From Pseudofrankia inefficax (lineage in GTDB: Bacteria > Actinomycetota > Actinomycetes > Frankiales > Frankiaceae), in NCBI RefSeq assembly GCF_000166135.1, contig NC_014666.1, positions 5,828,001 to 5,892,000 on the forward strand: a stretch of 64,000 nucleotides of DNA, in the 5' to 3' direction. The notes under the pieces are model-generated. The model searched no databases and was not told the DNA's origin. It saw nothing but the letters and a program-made list of their open reading frames with translations. The position numbers and the translations under genes are program-made. Below, one piece after another: positions 16,253 to 24,300 of this stretch (its first letter is position 1; the number at the start of each line of letters is the position of its first letter).

Positions 16253-17731
16253 TCAGGCGGGCAGGACCGCCGCCATGCCCGCGAGCAGGGCGCGCCCGGC
16301 CGCCGGGCTGGCGGTGAGGACGCCGTCCGCCGCGGTCTCCACCGGGCCGCGCCGGCCGGTCGCCAGCAGGCAGAAGTCGACGACGTCGAGGCAGACCTCG
16401 CCACCGGGCGGCGGCTGGGAGCCGGCGGGGCCGTCGGAGGGCAGGGCCAGCGGTTCCCGGCCGGGGCCGACCAGCCAGCGGCCGACGACCACGGCGCCGC
16501 CGGGCCGGCCGGCGGCGGGCTGACCCGTCGGGTCGACCCGGGTCAGGGCCAGCGTGAGCGGTGCCGGATCGCTCCCCGCACCGTCCGGGCCGCCGGGCCA
16601 GCGCACCCGCCCGAGCGCGAGCCGGGTCGCGGCCCGCAGCTCGGTGGCGCGCAGCGCGGGTAGCCGCACCCCGGCCGCCGCGGCGATCGCGGAGCCGTCC
16701 AGCCAGGTGCCGAGCATCCGGCTGACGAGGTGATCCTCGACGGGCGCGGTCCAGCCGAACGCGTCGACCGGGGTCTTGGCCGCCTCCGGCTCACGCCCGG
16801 CCAGCCAGGCGCACAGCCCGCGGGCGCCCTCATGCCAGGTGCGCCACAGCAGCACCGGCGGCCAGAACACCGGGGGCCAGAACACGGCCGGCCAGTACGC
16901 GGCCGGCCGGACCGGTGCCGAGCCGCCCACCACCCCGTCGGGCCGGGCACCGCCACCCGTCCCCGCGCCGGCCGGCCCGGCCTGGCGACCGGCCGTGGCG
17001 CCGGAGCCGGCCTGGCGGGCCATCGCCGGGACAATCCCCTCGGCCGCCGGATCCGCGCCGGGCTGGGCGAGCGCGCCCGCGACGGGAATCCCGATCGCGG
17101 TCGCCAGGGCCGCGTCCAGGCCGGCCAGCCGGGCGACCACCTCGCGCGGGGTGCGGCCGTCATGGCCGGTCGGCCGGTCCCAGTCGAGCACGCTCAGCTC
17201 GGCGAGCACCCGGTCGACCGTCGCCGTCCAGGCCGCGAACGGCGCCGCGTAGGGCGGCGTGGCGGCGACCGCGGGGCGGTAGGCGAGCGCGGTGGCGAGC
17301 AGCTCGACCCGCGGGTCGGCGGCGTCGTCGTCCGCCGACCGGGTCGGCCCCGTCAGCGGGCCCGGGAGGCGCGGGCGGGGCCGGCGGGCCGGGCCGGGCC
17401 CGCGGACCTCGACGCGCTCGGCGCCGCGGGCCGGCTGCTCGGCGACGTACTGGCTGGTCGCGGCGTCCAGCGCGGCGGCGAGCGCGTCGTCACCCGCCGG
17501 GTAGCGCAGCGGGTGCTCCCACAGCCGGGCCAGCACGGCCCGCACCGCGGCGGCCCCGTCCGCCTGGGCGTGCCCGGCGGCGACCTCCAGCAGGCGGTCG
17601 GAGAACCGGGTGTAGGCGTCGGCGAGCGCGGTCGGGTCGCCCGCCGCGAGCCGGCCGGACAGGTCCGCCACGCCGGCCCCGCCCAGCGCCGGCGGGTCCG
17701 CCGGGACCGCCGCGCCTCGGGAGCCGGTCAT
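16253..17731 (-). CDS. Maleylpyruvate isomerase/DinB-like protein with extra N-terminal helical domain
   Basis: From an ATG at 17731 about 492 residues; a TTG at 17776 is an alternative. Residues 25-110 ([20 protein letters not shown] and following) recall sigma-70 region 2 helices in spacing. The middle has the pattern [42 protein letters not shown], like the N-terminal domain of mycothiol-dependent maleylpyruvate isomerases. Long Gly/Ala/Pro linkers separate these. The C-terminus, ending [17 protein letters not shown]-like residues, also fits the tail of that family. Catalysis is not shown; mycothiol binding is an inference. Confidence 0.5.
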   Translation of the reverse strand: MTGSRGAAVPADPPALGGAGVADLSGRLAAGDPTALADAYTRFSDRLLEVAAGHAQADGAAAVRAVLARLWEHPLRYPAGDDALAAALDAATSQYVAEQPARGAERVEVRGPGPARRPRPRLPGPLTGPTRSADDDAADPRVELLATALAYRPAVAATPPYAAPFAAWTATVDRVLAELSVLDWDRPTGHDGRTPREVVARLAGLDAALATAIGIPVAGALAQPGADPAAEGIVPAMARQAGSGATAGRQAGPAGAGTGGGARPDGVVGGSAPVRPAAYWPAVFWPPVFWPPVLLWRTWHEGARGLCAWLAGREPEAAKTPVDAFGWTAPVEDHLVSRMLGTWLDGSAIAAAAGVRLPALRATELRAATRLALGRVRWPGGPDGAGSDPAPLTLALTRVDPTGQPAAGRPGGAVVVGRWLVGPGREPLALPSDGPAGSQPPPGGEVCLDVVDFCLLATGRRGPVETAADGVLTASPAAGRALLAGMAAVLPA

Positions 17732-17872
17732 CGCCACGGGCGCAGTGTCGCACGCGTGGGCGCGCCGATCCCCCAACCTTCATGATCGCGACGACCAGAC
17801 CACAGCGCCGGCCTGGGGCGCGGACCCGCAGGTCGACGGACGCGCGGATCGACCGGCGCGCACAGTGGAGGC

Positions 17873-18742
17873 ATGGGACGGGCGAGCACGCGGCGGCGGG
17901 TGGTGCGGGTGACCGTGGGGGCCGCGCCGGACCAGCGGGTCGACACGGTCGCGGGCGAGGAGCCGCTGGAGCTGCGGCTGGCGGGCAGGTCGCTCGCCGT
18001 CACCATGCGCACGCCCGGGGACGACATGGACCTCGCGGTCGGCTTCCTCGTCGGCGAGGGGCTGATCGGCTCCGGCGACGACGTGCGGGCGATGCGGTAC
18101 TGCGCGGGCACCGATGACGACGGCCGCCAGACGTACAACGTGCTCGATCTGGTGCTTGACCCCGCGGTGCCCGAGCCGGACCTGGCCGCCGCTGCCCGCT
18201 CGTTCTACATGACGAGCTCGTGCGGGCTGTGCGGCAAGGCGAGCATCGAGGCGATCCGGCTGCGCTCCCGGTACGCCGTCGCCGACGACCCGCTGCGGAT
18301 CGAGGCCGCGACGCTGGCCGGCCTGCCCGCGGCGCTGCGCCGGGCGCAGCGGCTGTTCGCGACGACCGGCGGGCTGCACGCCGCCGCGCTCGTGGACGAA
18401 CAGGGGCGTCTCGAGCTGGTCCGGGAGGACGTCGGCCGGCACAACGCCGTCGACAAGGTCGTCGGCGCCGCCGCCAGGGCCGGGCTGCTGCCGCTGCGCG
18501 GGAGGGTGCTGCTGGTCAGCGGCCGGGCGTCGTTCGAGCTGACCCAGAAGGCGCTGCTGGCCGGGATCCCGCTGCTCGCCGCGGTGTCGGCGCCGTCGGC
18601 GCTCGCGGTGGACCTCGCGGCCGAGAGCGGGATGACGCTCGTCGGCTTCCTGCGCGGCGACTCGATGAACGTCTACGCCGGCGCCGAGCGGGTCGTCAGC
18701 GTGACCAGTCGTCCCGAAATCGGCGCACATCCCGCCAGATGA
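17873..18742 (+). CDS. fdhD: Formate dehydrogenase accessory sulfurtransferase FdhD
   Basis: A 289-residue FdhD protein. It transfers sulfur from a cysteine desulfurase to the molybdenum cofactor of formate dehydrogenases. The redox-active CxxC is present as Cys117-Cys120 in TSSCGLCGKASIE. Other family segments are EEPLELRLAGRSLAVTMRTPGDDMDLAVGFLVGEGLI, EDVGRHNAVDKVVGAAARAGLL and SGRASFELTQKALLAGIPLLAAVSAPSALAVDLA. GGAGG sits only one base before the ATG, so the exact start is uncertain. No formate dehydrogenase gene lies in the window. The next gene starts 19 bases later and may be co-transcribed. Confidence 0.93.
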   Translation: MGRASTRRRVVRVTVGAAPDQRVDTVAGEEPLELRLAGRSLAVTMRTPGDDMDLAVGFLVGEGLIGSGDDVRAMRYCAGTDDDGRQTYNVLDLVLDPAVPEPDLAAAARSFYMTSSCGLCGKASIEAIRLRSRYAVADDPLRIEAATLAGLPAALRRAQRLFATTGGLHAAALVDEQGRLELVREDVGRHNAVDKVVGAAARAGLLPLRGRVLLVSGRASFELTQKALLAGIPLLAAVSAPSALAVDLAAESGMTLVGFLRGDSMNVYAGAERVVSVTSRPEIGAHPAR

Positions 18743-18761
18743 GCCGATAGAGTCCGCCAAC

Positions 18762-19310
18762 GTGACCTGCATCGTCGGGGTGGAGTACAACGGGCGGGTC
18801 GTGATCGGCGGCGACAGCGCCGGCGTCGCCGGGTGGTCGGTGACCGTGCGGGCCGACACGAAGGTCTTCCGCAACGGCGCCTACATCATGGGCTTCACCG
18901 ACTCGTTCCGGATGGGCCAGCTGCTGCGGTACAGCCTGGTCCCGCCGATGCCGCACACCTGGGACCTGGACCGGTTCATGGCGACCGAGTTCGTCGCCGC
19001 GGTGCGCGACTGCCTGCGCGACGGCGGCTACGCCCGCAACGACTCGGGCAACGAGAGCGGCGGCCAGTTCCTCGTCGGCATCCAGGGCCGGCTCTACCGG
19101 ATCGACTCGGACTTCCAGATCGGCCGCAGCGTCGACGACTACCAGGCGGTCGGCGCCGGCGAGGACTTCGCGCGCGGCTCGCTGCACACCTCCGCCGACC
19201 AGCCGCCCGACTACCGGGTCCGCAAGGCGCTGGCCGCCGCGGCGCACCACTCCACCGACGTCCGGGCGCCGTTCCACCTCGTCTGGGACCCGGACCAGCC
19301 GGTCGGCTGA
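18762..19310 (+). CDS. Proteasome/HslV-like Ntn-hydrolase, predicted threonine peptidase
   Basis: A 182-residue protein starting at GTG. After removal of the initiator Met, the mature numbering gives Thr1 (MTCIVG), Asp17 (GGDSAG) and Lys33 (RADTKVF), exactly the catalytic triad positions of 20S proteasome beta subunits and HslV. The N-terminal strand pair TCIVGVEYNGRVVIGGDSAG is the diagnostic part of the fold; there is no propeptide. A later Gly-rich strand (GGQFLVGIQGRLYRID) and YQAVGAG also fit HslV-like chains. It lacks neighbouring HslU or Mpa-type ATPase genes. It stands between fdhD and the large nSTAND gene, so it may be a stand-alone peptidase or the effector of that island. Confidence 0.8.
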   Translation: MTCIVGVEYNGRVVIGGDSAGVAGWSVTVRADTKVFRNGAYIMGFTDSFRMGQLLRYSLVPPMPHTWDLDRFMATEFVAAVRDCLRDGGYARNDSGNESGGQFLVGIQGRLYRIDSDFQIGRSVDDYQAVGAGEDFARGSLHTSADQPPDYRVRKALAAAAHHSTDVRAPFHLVWDPDQPVG

Positions 19311-19491
19311 GCACGGTCGACGGGCCGTGGCCGCGGGCCGTGTCGGCATCCTGACAAAGGTCCGGTCGGGCCCGAAATCCCCCTAGCCAGGCGCGAAATG
19401 CTCGCCAGAATGGGATTTGCGCACTCCGTGACCGGGCCGGCACAGCGGTCCCGCGGAGCCGGGCCCGCCGCGACGGCCCCGCGCGACCACG

Positions 19492-19528
19492 TCATCAGAC
19501 GGCCCACAGCTCATCAGACGGCCCACAG
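19492..19528 (+). repeat. 19-bp-period tandem duplication upstream of the nSTAND gene
   Basis: TCATCAGACGGCCCACAG occurs at 19492-19509 and 19511-19528. It ends 10 bases before the preferred GTG start, so it lies in the presumed leader or promoter. Confidence 0.85.
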
Positions 19529-19538
19529 GGGGCGCGGG

Positions 19539-22500
19539 GTGCAGCAGCCGCTCGGTCCGACCGGCCTGCCGGCGGACTCCCAGGCACTGATCATCTGTCC
19601 GGGCCGGCCCCCGGAGCCGGGCGCGGCGCAGGTCGTCGCGACCGCCCGGCGCGGCGCCGACGCGTTGCGCCGCGGCCTCATCGGGCCGGGCGCGCTGGCC
19701 GAGAGCCGCGTGCAGCTCGTCGACGCGCCCCGCACGGCCGTCGACGTGGCGATGGCGCTCACCCTGGCGGGCACGGTCCCCCGCGACGTCCTGCTGGTGT
19801 GCTGGCTCGGCCCGGTGGCGCCGCCGGACGGTGGTGAGCCGCTGCTGGTCGTCGGCACGGGGCCCGACGCCGAGCGGTCCGGGACGCTGCGCTTCGGCCA
19901 GCTGCTGGCCCTGACCGCCGCCTCCCCGGCCCGGCGCAGGGTCGTGCTGGTGGACGGGTGGCGCCTCGGTTCCGACTCCGCGGTCACGGCCAGGCCGGAC
20001 GAGGACCTGGCCGCGGGGTTCGCCGAGGTCGCCGGCCGCTACGGCGACGAGCTGGAGCTGCTGGTCGCGGTCAGCCCCGGCGGACCGGGTTTCGGCGCCG
20101 GGCCGCTCCCGCCGGCCGTCGCCTCCGTCGACCAGCTGCTGACGGCTGGCGACCCGGACGGCCCCGAGCAGCTGACCGTCGGCGGGGTGTTCGCGACGGC
20201 CCACCGGCGGCTGGCCGCGGCCGGCGTCGTCAGCGCGACCCACCTGGCCGGGCCGGCCGCCGGCGAGACCCCGCTCGCGCGCAACCTCGCCCGGGTCACC
20301 AGGACCGACGCGGGGCGGGCCGAGGCGACGGTCCTGCTCGCGGACCCGGCGCCCGCCGGGCCGGTGCCCGCCGCGGCCGAGCTGGCGCCGGTGGCCTCCC
20401 CCTACCCGGGCCTCGCCGCGTTCGACGCCGGCTCGGAGCGGTACTTCTTCGGCCGGGCGGAGACCGTCGCCGAGGTGCTCGCCGCGCTGCGGGACCGGCC
20501 GGCGGACGCGGGGCCGCTGGTGCTGGTCGGTGCCTCGGGCGCCGGGAAGTCCTCGGTGCTGCGGGCCGGCGTGCTCCCGGCGCTGCGCCGCGGCGAGCTG
20601 GGCCGCGCCGTGGCCGCCGGGCCCCAGGTGCTGTTCACCCCGACCGAGCGCCCGCTCGACGAGCTGGCCGCCCGGGTCGCCGAGGCAATCGCCCCACCAG
20701 GGCTCGCCGGGGTGATCAGAGACGCCGTGCGGACCGATCCGCGCCGGCTCGCGCAGATCGTCGTCGACCTGGTGGCCCGCGCCGCCGCTCCGTACGACCC
20801 GGCCGTGACGACGCCGCCGGGCCCGGCGGACTCGGTGGAACCCACCGCCGAGCCGCCGCGGGCCCGGCTGGTCGTCGCGGTCGACCAGTTCGAGGAGACG
20901 TTCACCCTGGCCGGCGACACCCTGGCCGGCGACACCCTGGGCGGCGACACCCTGGGCGGCGACGAGGCGCAGCGGGCCGGCTTCGTCGCGGCGCTGGCCG
21001 CGCTCGCGGCTCCGGGACCGGCCGGCGAGCCGGCGCCCGCCGTCGTGCTGCTCGCGGTGCGCGGCGACTTCTACCTGCGCTGCGTCGGCTACCCGGAGCT
21101 GGCCCACGCGCTGGCGCGCGGCCAGGTCGTCGTCGGGCCGATGCGCCGCGAGGAGATCCGCGCGGCCGTGGTCCGGCCGGCGACCGCCGTCGGGCTCACC
21201 GTCTCCCCCGCGCTCGTCGAGCTGATCCTCGACGACCTGGCGGCCGACGAGGACGCCGGCGACGCCGGTTCCGGGTCGCTGCCGCTGCTCGCGCACGCCC
21301 TGCGGGCCACCTGGGAGCGCCGCGCCGCCGGGACGCTGACCGTCGACGCCTACCGCGCGGTCGGCCGGCTCGGCGGCGCGCTCGCCAAGACCGCCGACGA
21401 CTGGTTCACCGGCCTGGACGCCGCCGGCCAGGAGACAGCGCACGGCCTGCTGCTCGGCCTGGTCCGCGTCGGCGAGGTCGGCGAGGCGACCAGGCGCCCC
21501 CGGCCGCGCGCGGCGCTGCTGGCCGAGGTCTCGGCCCCCGGGGCACCCGCCGTGCTGGACGCGCTGATCCGCGGCCGGCTGGTCGAGGCCGACGAGAACC
21601 GCGTCCAGCTCACCCACGAGGCGCTGGTCCGGGCCTGGCCGCGGCTGCGGGAGTGGGTCGAGCTGGACCGGGCCGGCGCGCTGGTCCGCCAGCGCCTCGA
21701 CGACGGCGGCCAGGAGTGGGAGAGCCACGGCCGCGACCCGTCCCTGCTCATCCGCGGCCAACGGCTGACCGGCGCGCGCGACTGGGTCGAGGCTGGCGGC
21801 CGGCGCCGGACCCTGGCCAGCCCGGCCGCCGAGTTCTACGACGCCTCCGTCGACCGGGAGCGCGCCGAGGCCGAGCAGGCCCGCCGGCGCACCCGGCGGC
21901 TGCGGTCCCTGGTGGCCGCGCTCACCGTGCTCGTCCTGGTCGCGACCGGCACGTCCGTGTTCGCCTTCAACCGCCGCGCCGCCGCGCGGACCGCCGAGAA
22001 CGCGGCCGTGACCGCGAACGCGACCGCGCTGTCAGCGCACATCGCGGGTGTCGCCGAGACGGTGGCCGCCAACAACTCCGAGGTCGCCGCCCAGCTCGCG
22101 ATCGCCGCGGACCGGACCGCCGACACGCCGGACGCGAAGACGGCGATCCTCGGCGCGTCGTCGCCGGTGCGGCTGCTGCACGCGCACGACGGCTCGATCG
22201 GCACGGTCGCCTGGAGCCCGAACGGCCGGGTGGTCGCCAGCGGGTCGGACGACGGCATGGTCAAGCTCTGGGACGTCACCCACCTGCCGGCCGTCCGCCC
22301 GCTCGGCGGCGAGCTGCGCCAGGGCGACGCCAAGAGCACCCACGCCGTGAAGTCGGTGACCTTCGACGACACCGGCCGGCTGCTCGCCGTCGGCACCGCC
22401 AACGGCGACGTCAAGATCTACACCGTCACCAACCCGGCGGCCCCAGTGCTGCGCGACACGCTGCCGACCGCGCCCCTCGACGGCGGTGGCGTGTTCGCCC

Positions 22501-24263
22501 TCGCCTTCGGCGCCCACGGCGACGTGCTGGCCGTCGGCGGCTACGGCGGTTCGGCGGTCCGGCTCTACGACGTCGGCGTGCCGGGCGCGCCCCGCCTGCT
22601 CAGCACGCTGAACGGCAGCGCCGAGCAGGTGCGAGCCCTGGCGTTCAACCCGGACGGCACGCTGCTGGTCACCGGCAGCGAGGACGGCTACGCCTACCTC
22701 TGGGACGTCACCGACGCGGCCAGCCCGCTCCAGCTGCAGACCCTGGCCACGCCGCCGGCCGCGACGGCGGCGACCTCGGACATCCGTGCCGTCGCCTTCA
22801 GCCCGACCGGCCGCGAGCTCGCCGTCGGTACCAGCTACGACGACGTCCTGCGGTTCACCGTCGACGGCAAGGCGGCCACCCCGGCGACGACGCTTGCTGC
22901 GAACAACACCCAGGTGTCGTCGCTGGGGTACGTCGACGGCCAGACCCTCGGGGTCGTCGAGGCCGGCGCGGGCGTCGGCCTGTCCCTCTTCCGCCCGGGC
23001 GAGTTCAGCTACCTGGTGCCGACGCCGACCAGCAAGAACGACGTCGCGGCCTTCTACACGCTGCCGCAGCCGTCGACGCCGTGGTCGTTCGCGGCCGACC
23101 CCCGCGACGACCACTGGATCGTCACCGCGGGCAGCGACGGCGCGCTGCGGTGGGCCCGCTGGAACGACGGGATCGCGGCCGGCGGCGAGGTCCCGCAGTT
23201 CCTCTTCCCCCGCTCGAACACCTCGATCGCGCTGGTGACCTCGCTGGACACGCTGGAGATCTACGACTTCGCGCCCGACCCCGGCCACCTGCCCGCTCCC
23301 ACGCTGCGGACCGCGGCGGATCTCACCGCGGGCAGCGCCTATGCGCCCTTCGCGGGTGACCTCGCGGCACGGTCCGGGCTGCTCGCGGTCGCCGCCTCGG
23401 ACCGGGTGACGCTCTGGGACGTCTCCGACGCCGCGATCGCCCGCTGGCCCAGCCGCACGCGCAGCGACCCGCCGGCCAAGATCGCGCCGCTGGCCAGCAT
23501 CCCGCGGACCGCCGGCACCACCACGGACGTCACGCTCAGCCCCGACGGCCGGCGTCTGGCGATCGGCACACCGGGCGGCCTGGAGCTCTGGGACATCACC
23601 ACGCGGACCGCGCCGAAGCTGATCGGCCGGCAGCCGGCGGCGCACAAGTCGACCGGGCTGGTGCGGGTCGCGTTCAGCCCGGACAGCAGGTGGCTCGCCT
23701 CGACGAGCAACGACAAGGTCCTCAAGATCTGGGACGTCGGGCGCGGTCTGGCCGGTGGCCCCACCGGGACGCTGACGCTGCCGGCCGGGCAGAACGCGGT
23801 GGCCTTCAGCCCGAAGGGCGCGATCGTCGCGCTCGGCGGCCAGGACAACCGGGTCCGCCTCGTCGACGTGGCCGACCCGGCCAGGCCCCGGGTCGCCGGC
23901 ACGTCCACCAGCCAGGCGTTCCAGGTGCTCGCCATCATCTTCAGCCCGGACGGCCGGGCGCTGGTGGCCGGCGGCGCCGAGGACATCCGGGTCTGGGACG
24001 TGACCAACCCGGCCGACCCGCGTTGGACGCTGTCGCTCCCGGCGATCCGCGGGCTCAACTACCCGTTCACGTTCGCGTCGTTCCTCGGCGGCGGCCGGTA
24101 CCTCGTGGTCGGGCGCAACTACGCCGTCGCGTCGCTCTACGACCTCGACATCGGCCAGGACCTGAACCGGCTGTGCGCGGGACTCGGGGACGTCATCACC
24201 CGGGAGGAATGGGACACCTACCTCAACGGCGTCCCCTACGCTCGCCCGTGCGGCGCCGCGTAG
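19539..24263 (+). CDS. nSTAND ATPase with degenerate caspase-like N-terminus and WD40 propellers
   Basis: From GTG 19539 (AGGGGG upstream) 1,574 residues; an ATG at 19398 is in frame. About residues 10-280 have the strand pattern of a caspase-like domain (LIICPG, DVLLVCWLGP, RRVVLVDGWRLGS), but the GHG and DCCxSG catalytic segments are replaced. SPYPGLAAFDAGSERYFFGR opens the nSTAND1 domain, with Walker A GASGAGKSS at about 331 and Walker B VVAVDQFEETF near 447. A helical sensor region, one membrane helix (LVAALTVLVLVATGTSVFAF, about 790-810) and some 12 WD40-type blades from 880 to the end follow. STAND proteins oligomerise on ligand binding; the propellers are the likely sensor. The kinase gene starts 37 bases later. 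Confidence 0.87.
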   Translation: MQQPLGPTGLPADSQALIICPGRPPEPGAAQVVATARRGADALRRGLIGPGALAESRVQLVDAPRTAVDVAMALTLAGTVPRDVLLVCWLGPVAPPDGGEPLLVVGTGPDAERSGTLRFGQLLALTAASPARRRVVLVDGWRLGSDSAVTARPDEDLAAGFAEVAGRYGDELELLVAVSPGGPGFGAGPLPPAVASVDQLLTAGDPDGPEQLTVGGVFATAHRRLAAAGVVSATHLAGPAAGETPLARNLARVTRTDAGRAEATVLLADPAPAGPVPAAAELAPVASPYPGLAAFDAGSERYFFGRAETVAEVLAALRDRPADAGPLVLVGASGAGKSSVLRAGVLPALRRGELGRAVAAGPQVLFTPTERPLDELAARVAEAIAPPGLAGVIRDAVRTDPRRLAQIVVDLVARAAAPYDPAVTTPPGPADSVEPTAEPPRARLVVAVDQFEETFTLAGDTLAGDTLGGDTLGGDEAQRAGFVAALAALAAPGPAGEPAPAVVLLAVRGDFYLRCVGYPELAHALARGQVVVGPMRREEIRAAVVRPATAVGLTVSPALVELILDDLAADEDAGDAGSGSLPLLAHALRATWERRAAGTLTVDAYRAVGRLGGALAKTADDWFTGLDAAGQETAHGLLLGLVRVGEVGEATRRPRPRAALLAEVSAPGAPAVLDALIRGRLVEADENRVQLTHEALVRAWPRLREWVELDRAGALVRQRLDDGGQEWESHGRDPSLLIRGQRLTGARDWVEAGGRRRTLASPAAEFYDASVDRERAEAEQARRRTRRLRSLVAALTVLVLVATGTSVFAFNRRAAARTAENAAVTANATALSAHIAGVAETVAANNSEVAAQLAIAADRTADTPDAKTAILGASSPVRLLHAHDGSIGTVAWSPNGRVVASGSDDGMVKLWDVTHLPAVRPLGGELRQGDAKSTHAVKSVTFDDTGRLLAVGTANGDVKIYTVTNPAAPVLRDTLPTAPLDGGGVFALAFGAHGDVLAVGGYGGSAVRLYDVGVPGAPRLLSTLNGSAEQVRALAFNPDGTLLVTGSEDGYAYLWDVTDAASPLQLQTLATPPAATAATSDIRAVAFSPTGRELAVGTSYDDVLRFTVDGKAATPATTLAANNTQVSSLGYVDGQTLGVVEAGAGVGLSLFRPGEFSYLVPTPTSKNDVAAFYTLPQPSTPWSFAADPRDDHWIVTAGSDGALRWARWNDGIAAGGEVPQFLFPRSNTSIALVTSLDTLEIYDFAPDPGHLPAPTLRTAADLTAGSAYAPFAGDLAARSGLLAVAASDRVTLWDVSDAAIARWPSRTRSDPPAKIAPLASIPRTAGTTTDVTLSPDGRRLAIGTPGGLELWDITTRTAPKLIGRQPAAHKSTGLVRVAFSPDSRWLASTSNDKVLKIWDVGRGLAGGPTGTLTLPAGQNAVAFSPKGAIVALGGQDNRVRLVDVADPARPRVAGTSTSQAFQVLAIIFSPDGRALVAGGAEDIRVWDVTNPADPRWTLSLPAIRGLNYPFTFASFLGGGRYLVVGRNYAVASLYDLDIGQDLNRLCAGLGDVITREEWDTYLNGVPYARPCGAA
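20904..20963 (+). repeat. 15-bp tandem repeat, four copies, in the nSTAND gene
   Basis: Unit ACCCTGG(C/G)CGGCGAC at 20904, 20919, 20934 and 20949. It encodes the pentad TLAGD/TLGGD directly after the Walker B strand, so repeat number changes loop length close to the ATPase site. Confidence 0.93.
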
Positions 24264-24300
24264 CGCCGCGGGGCGGGGCGCGGGTCGCGACGGGAGCACG

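Noticed and set aside
19383-24299. Two minus-strand frames of 792 and 755 codons antisense to the nSTAND gene
   Set aside because: They are open only because of GC-rich third positions; they lack start signals and recognisable domains.
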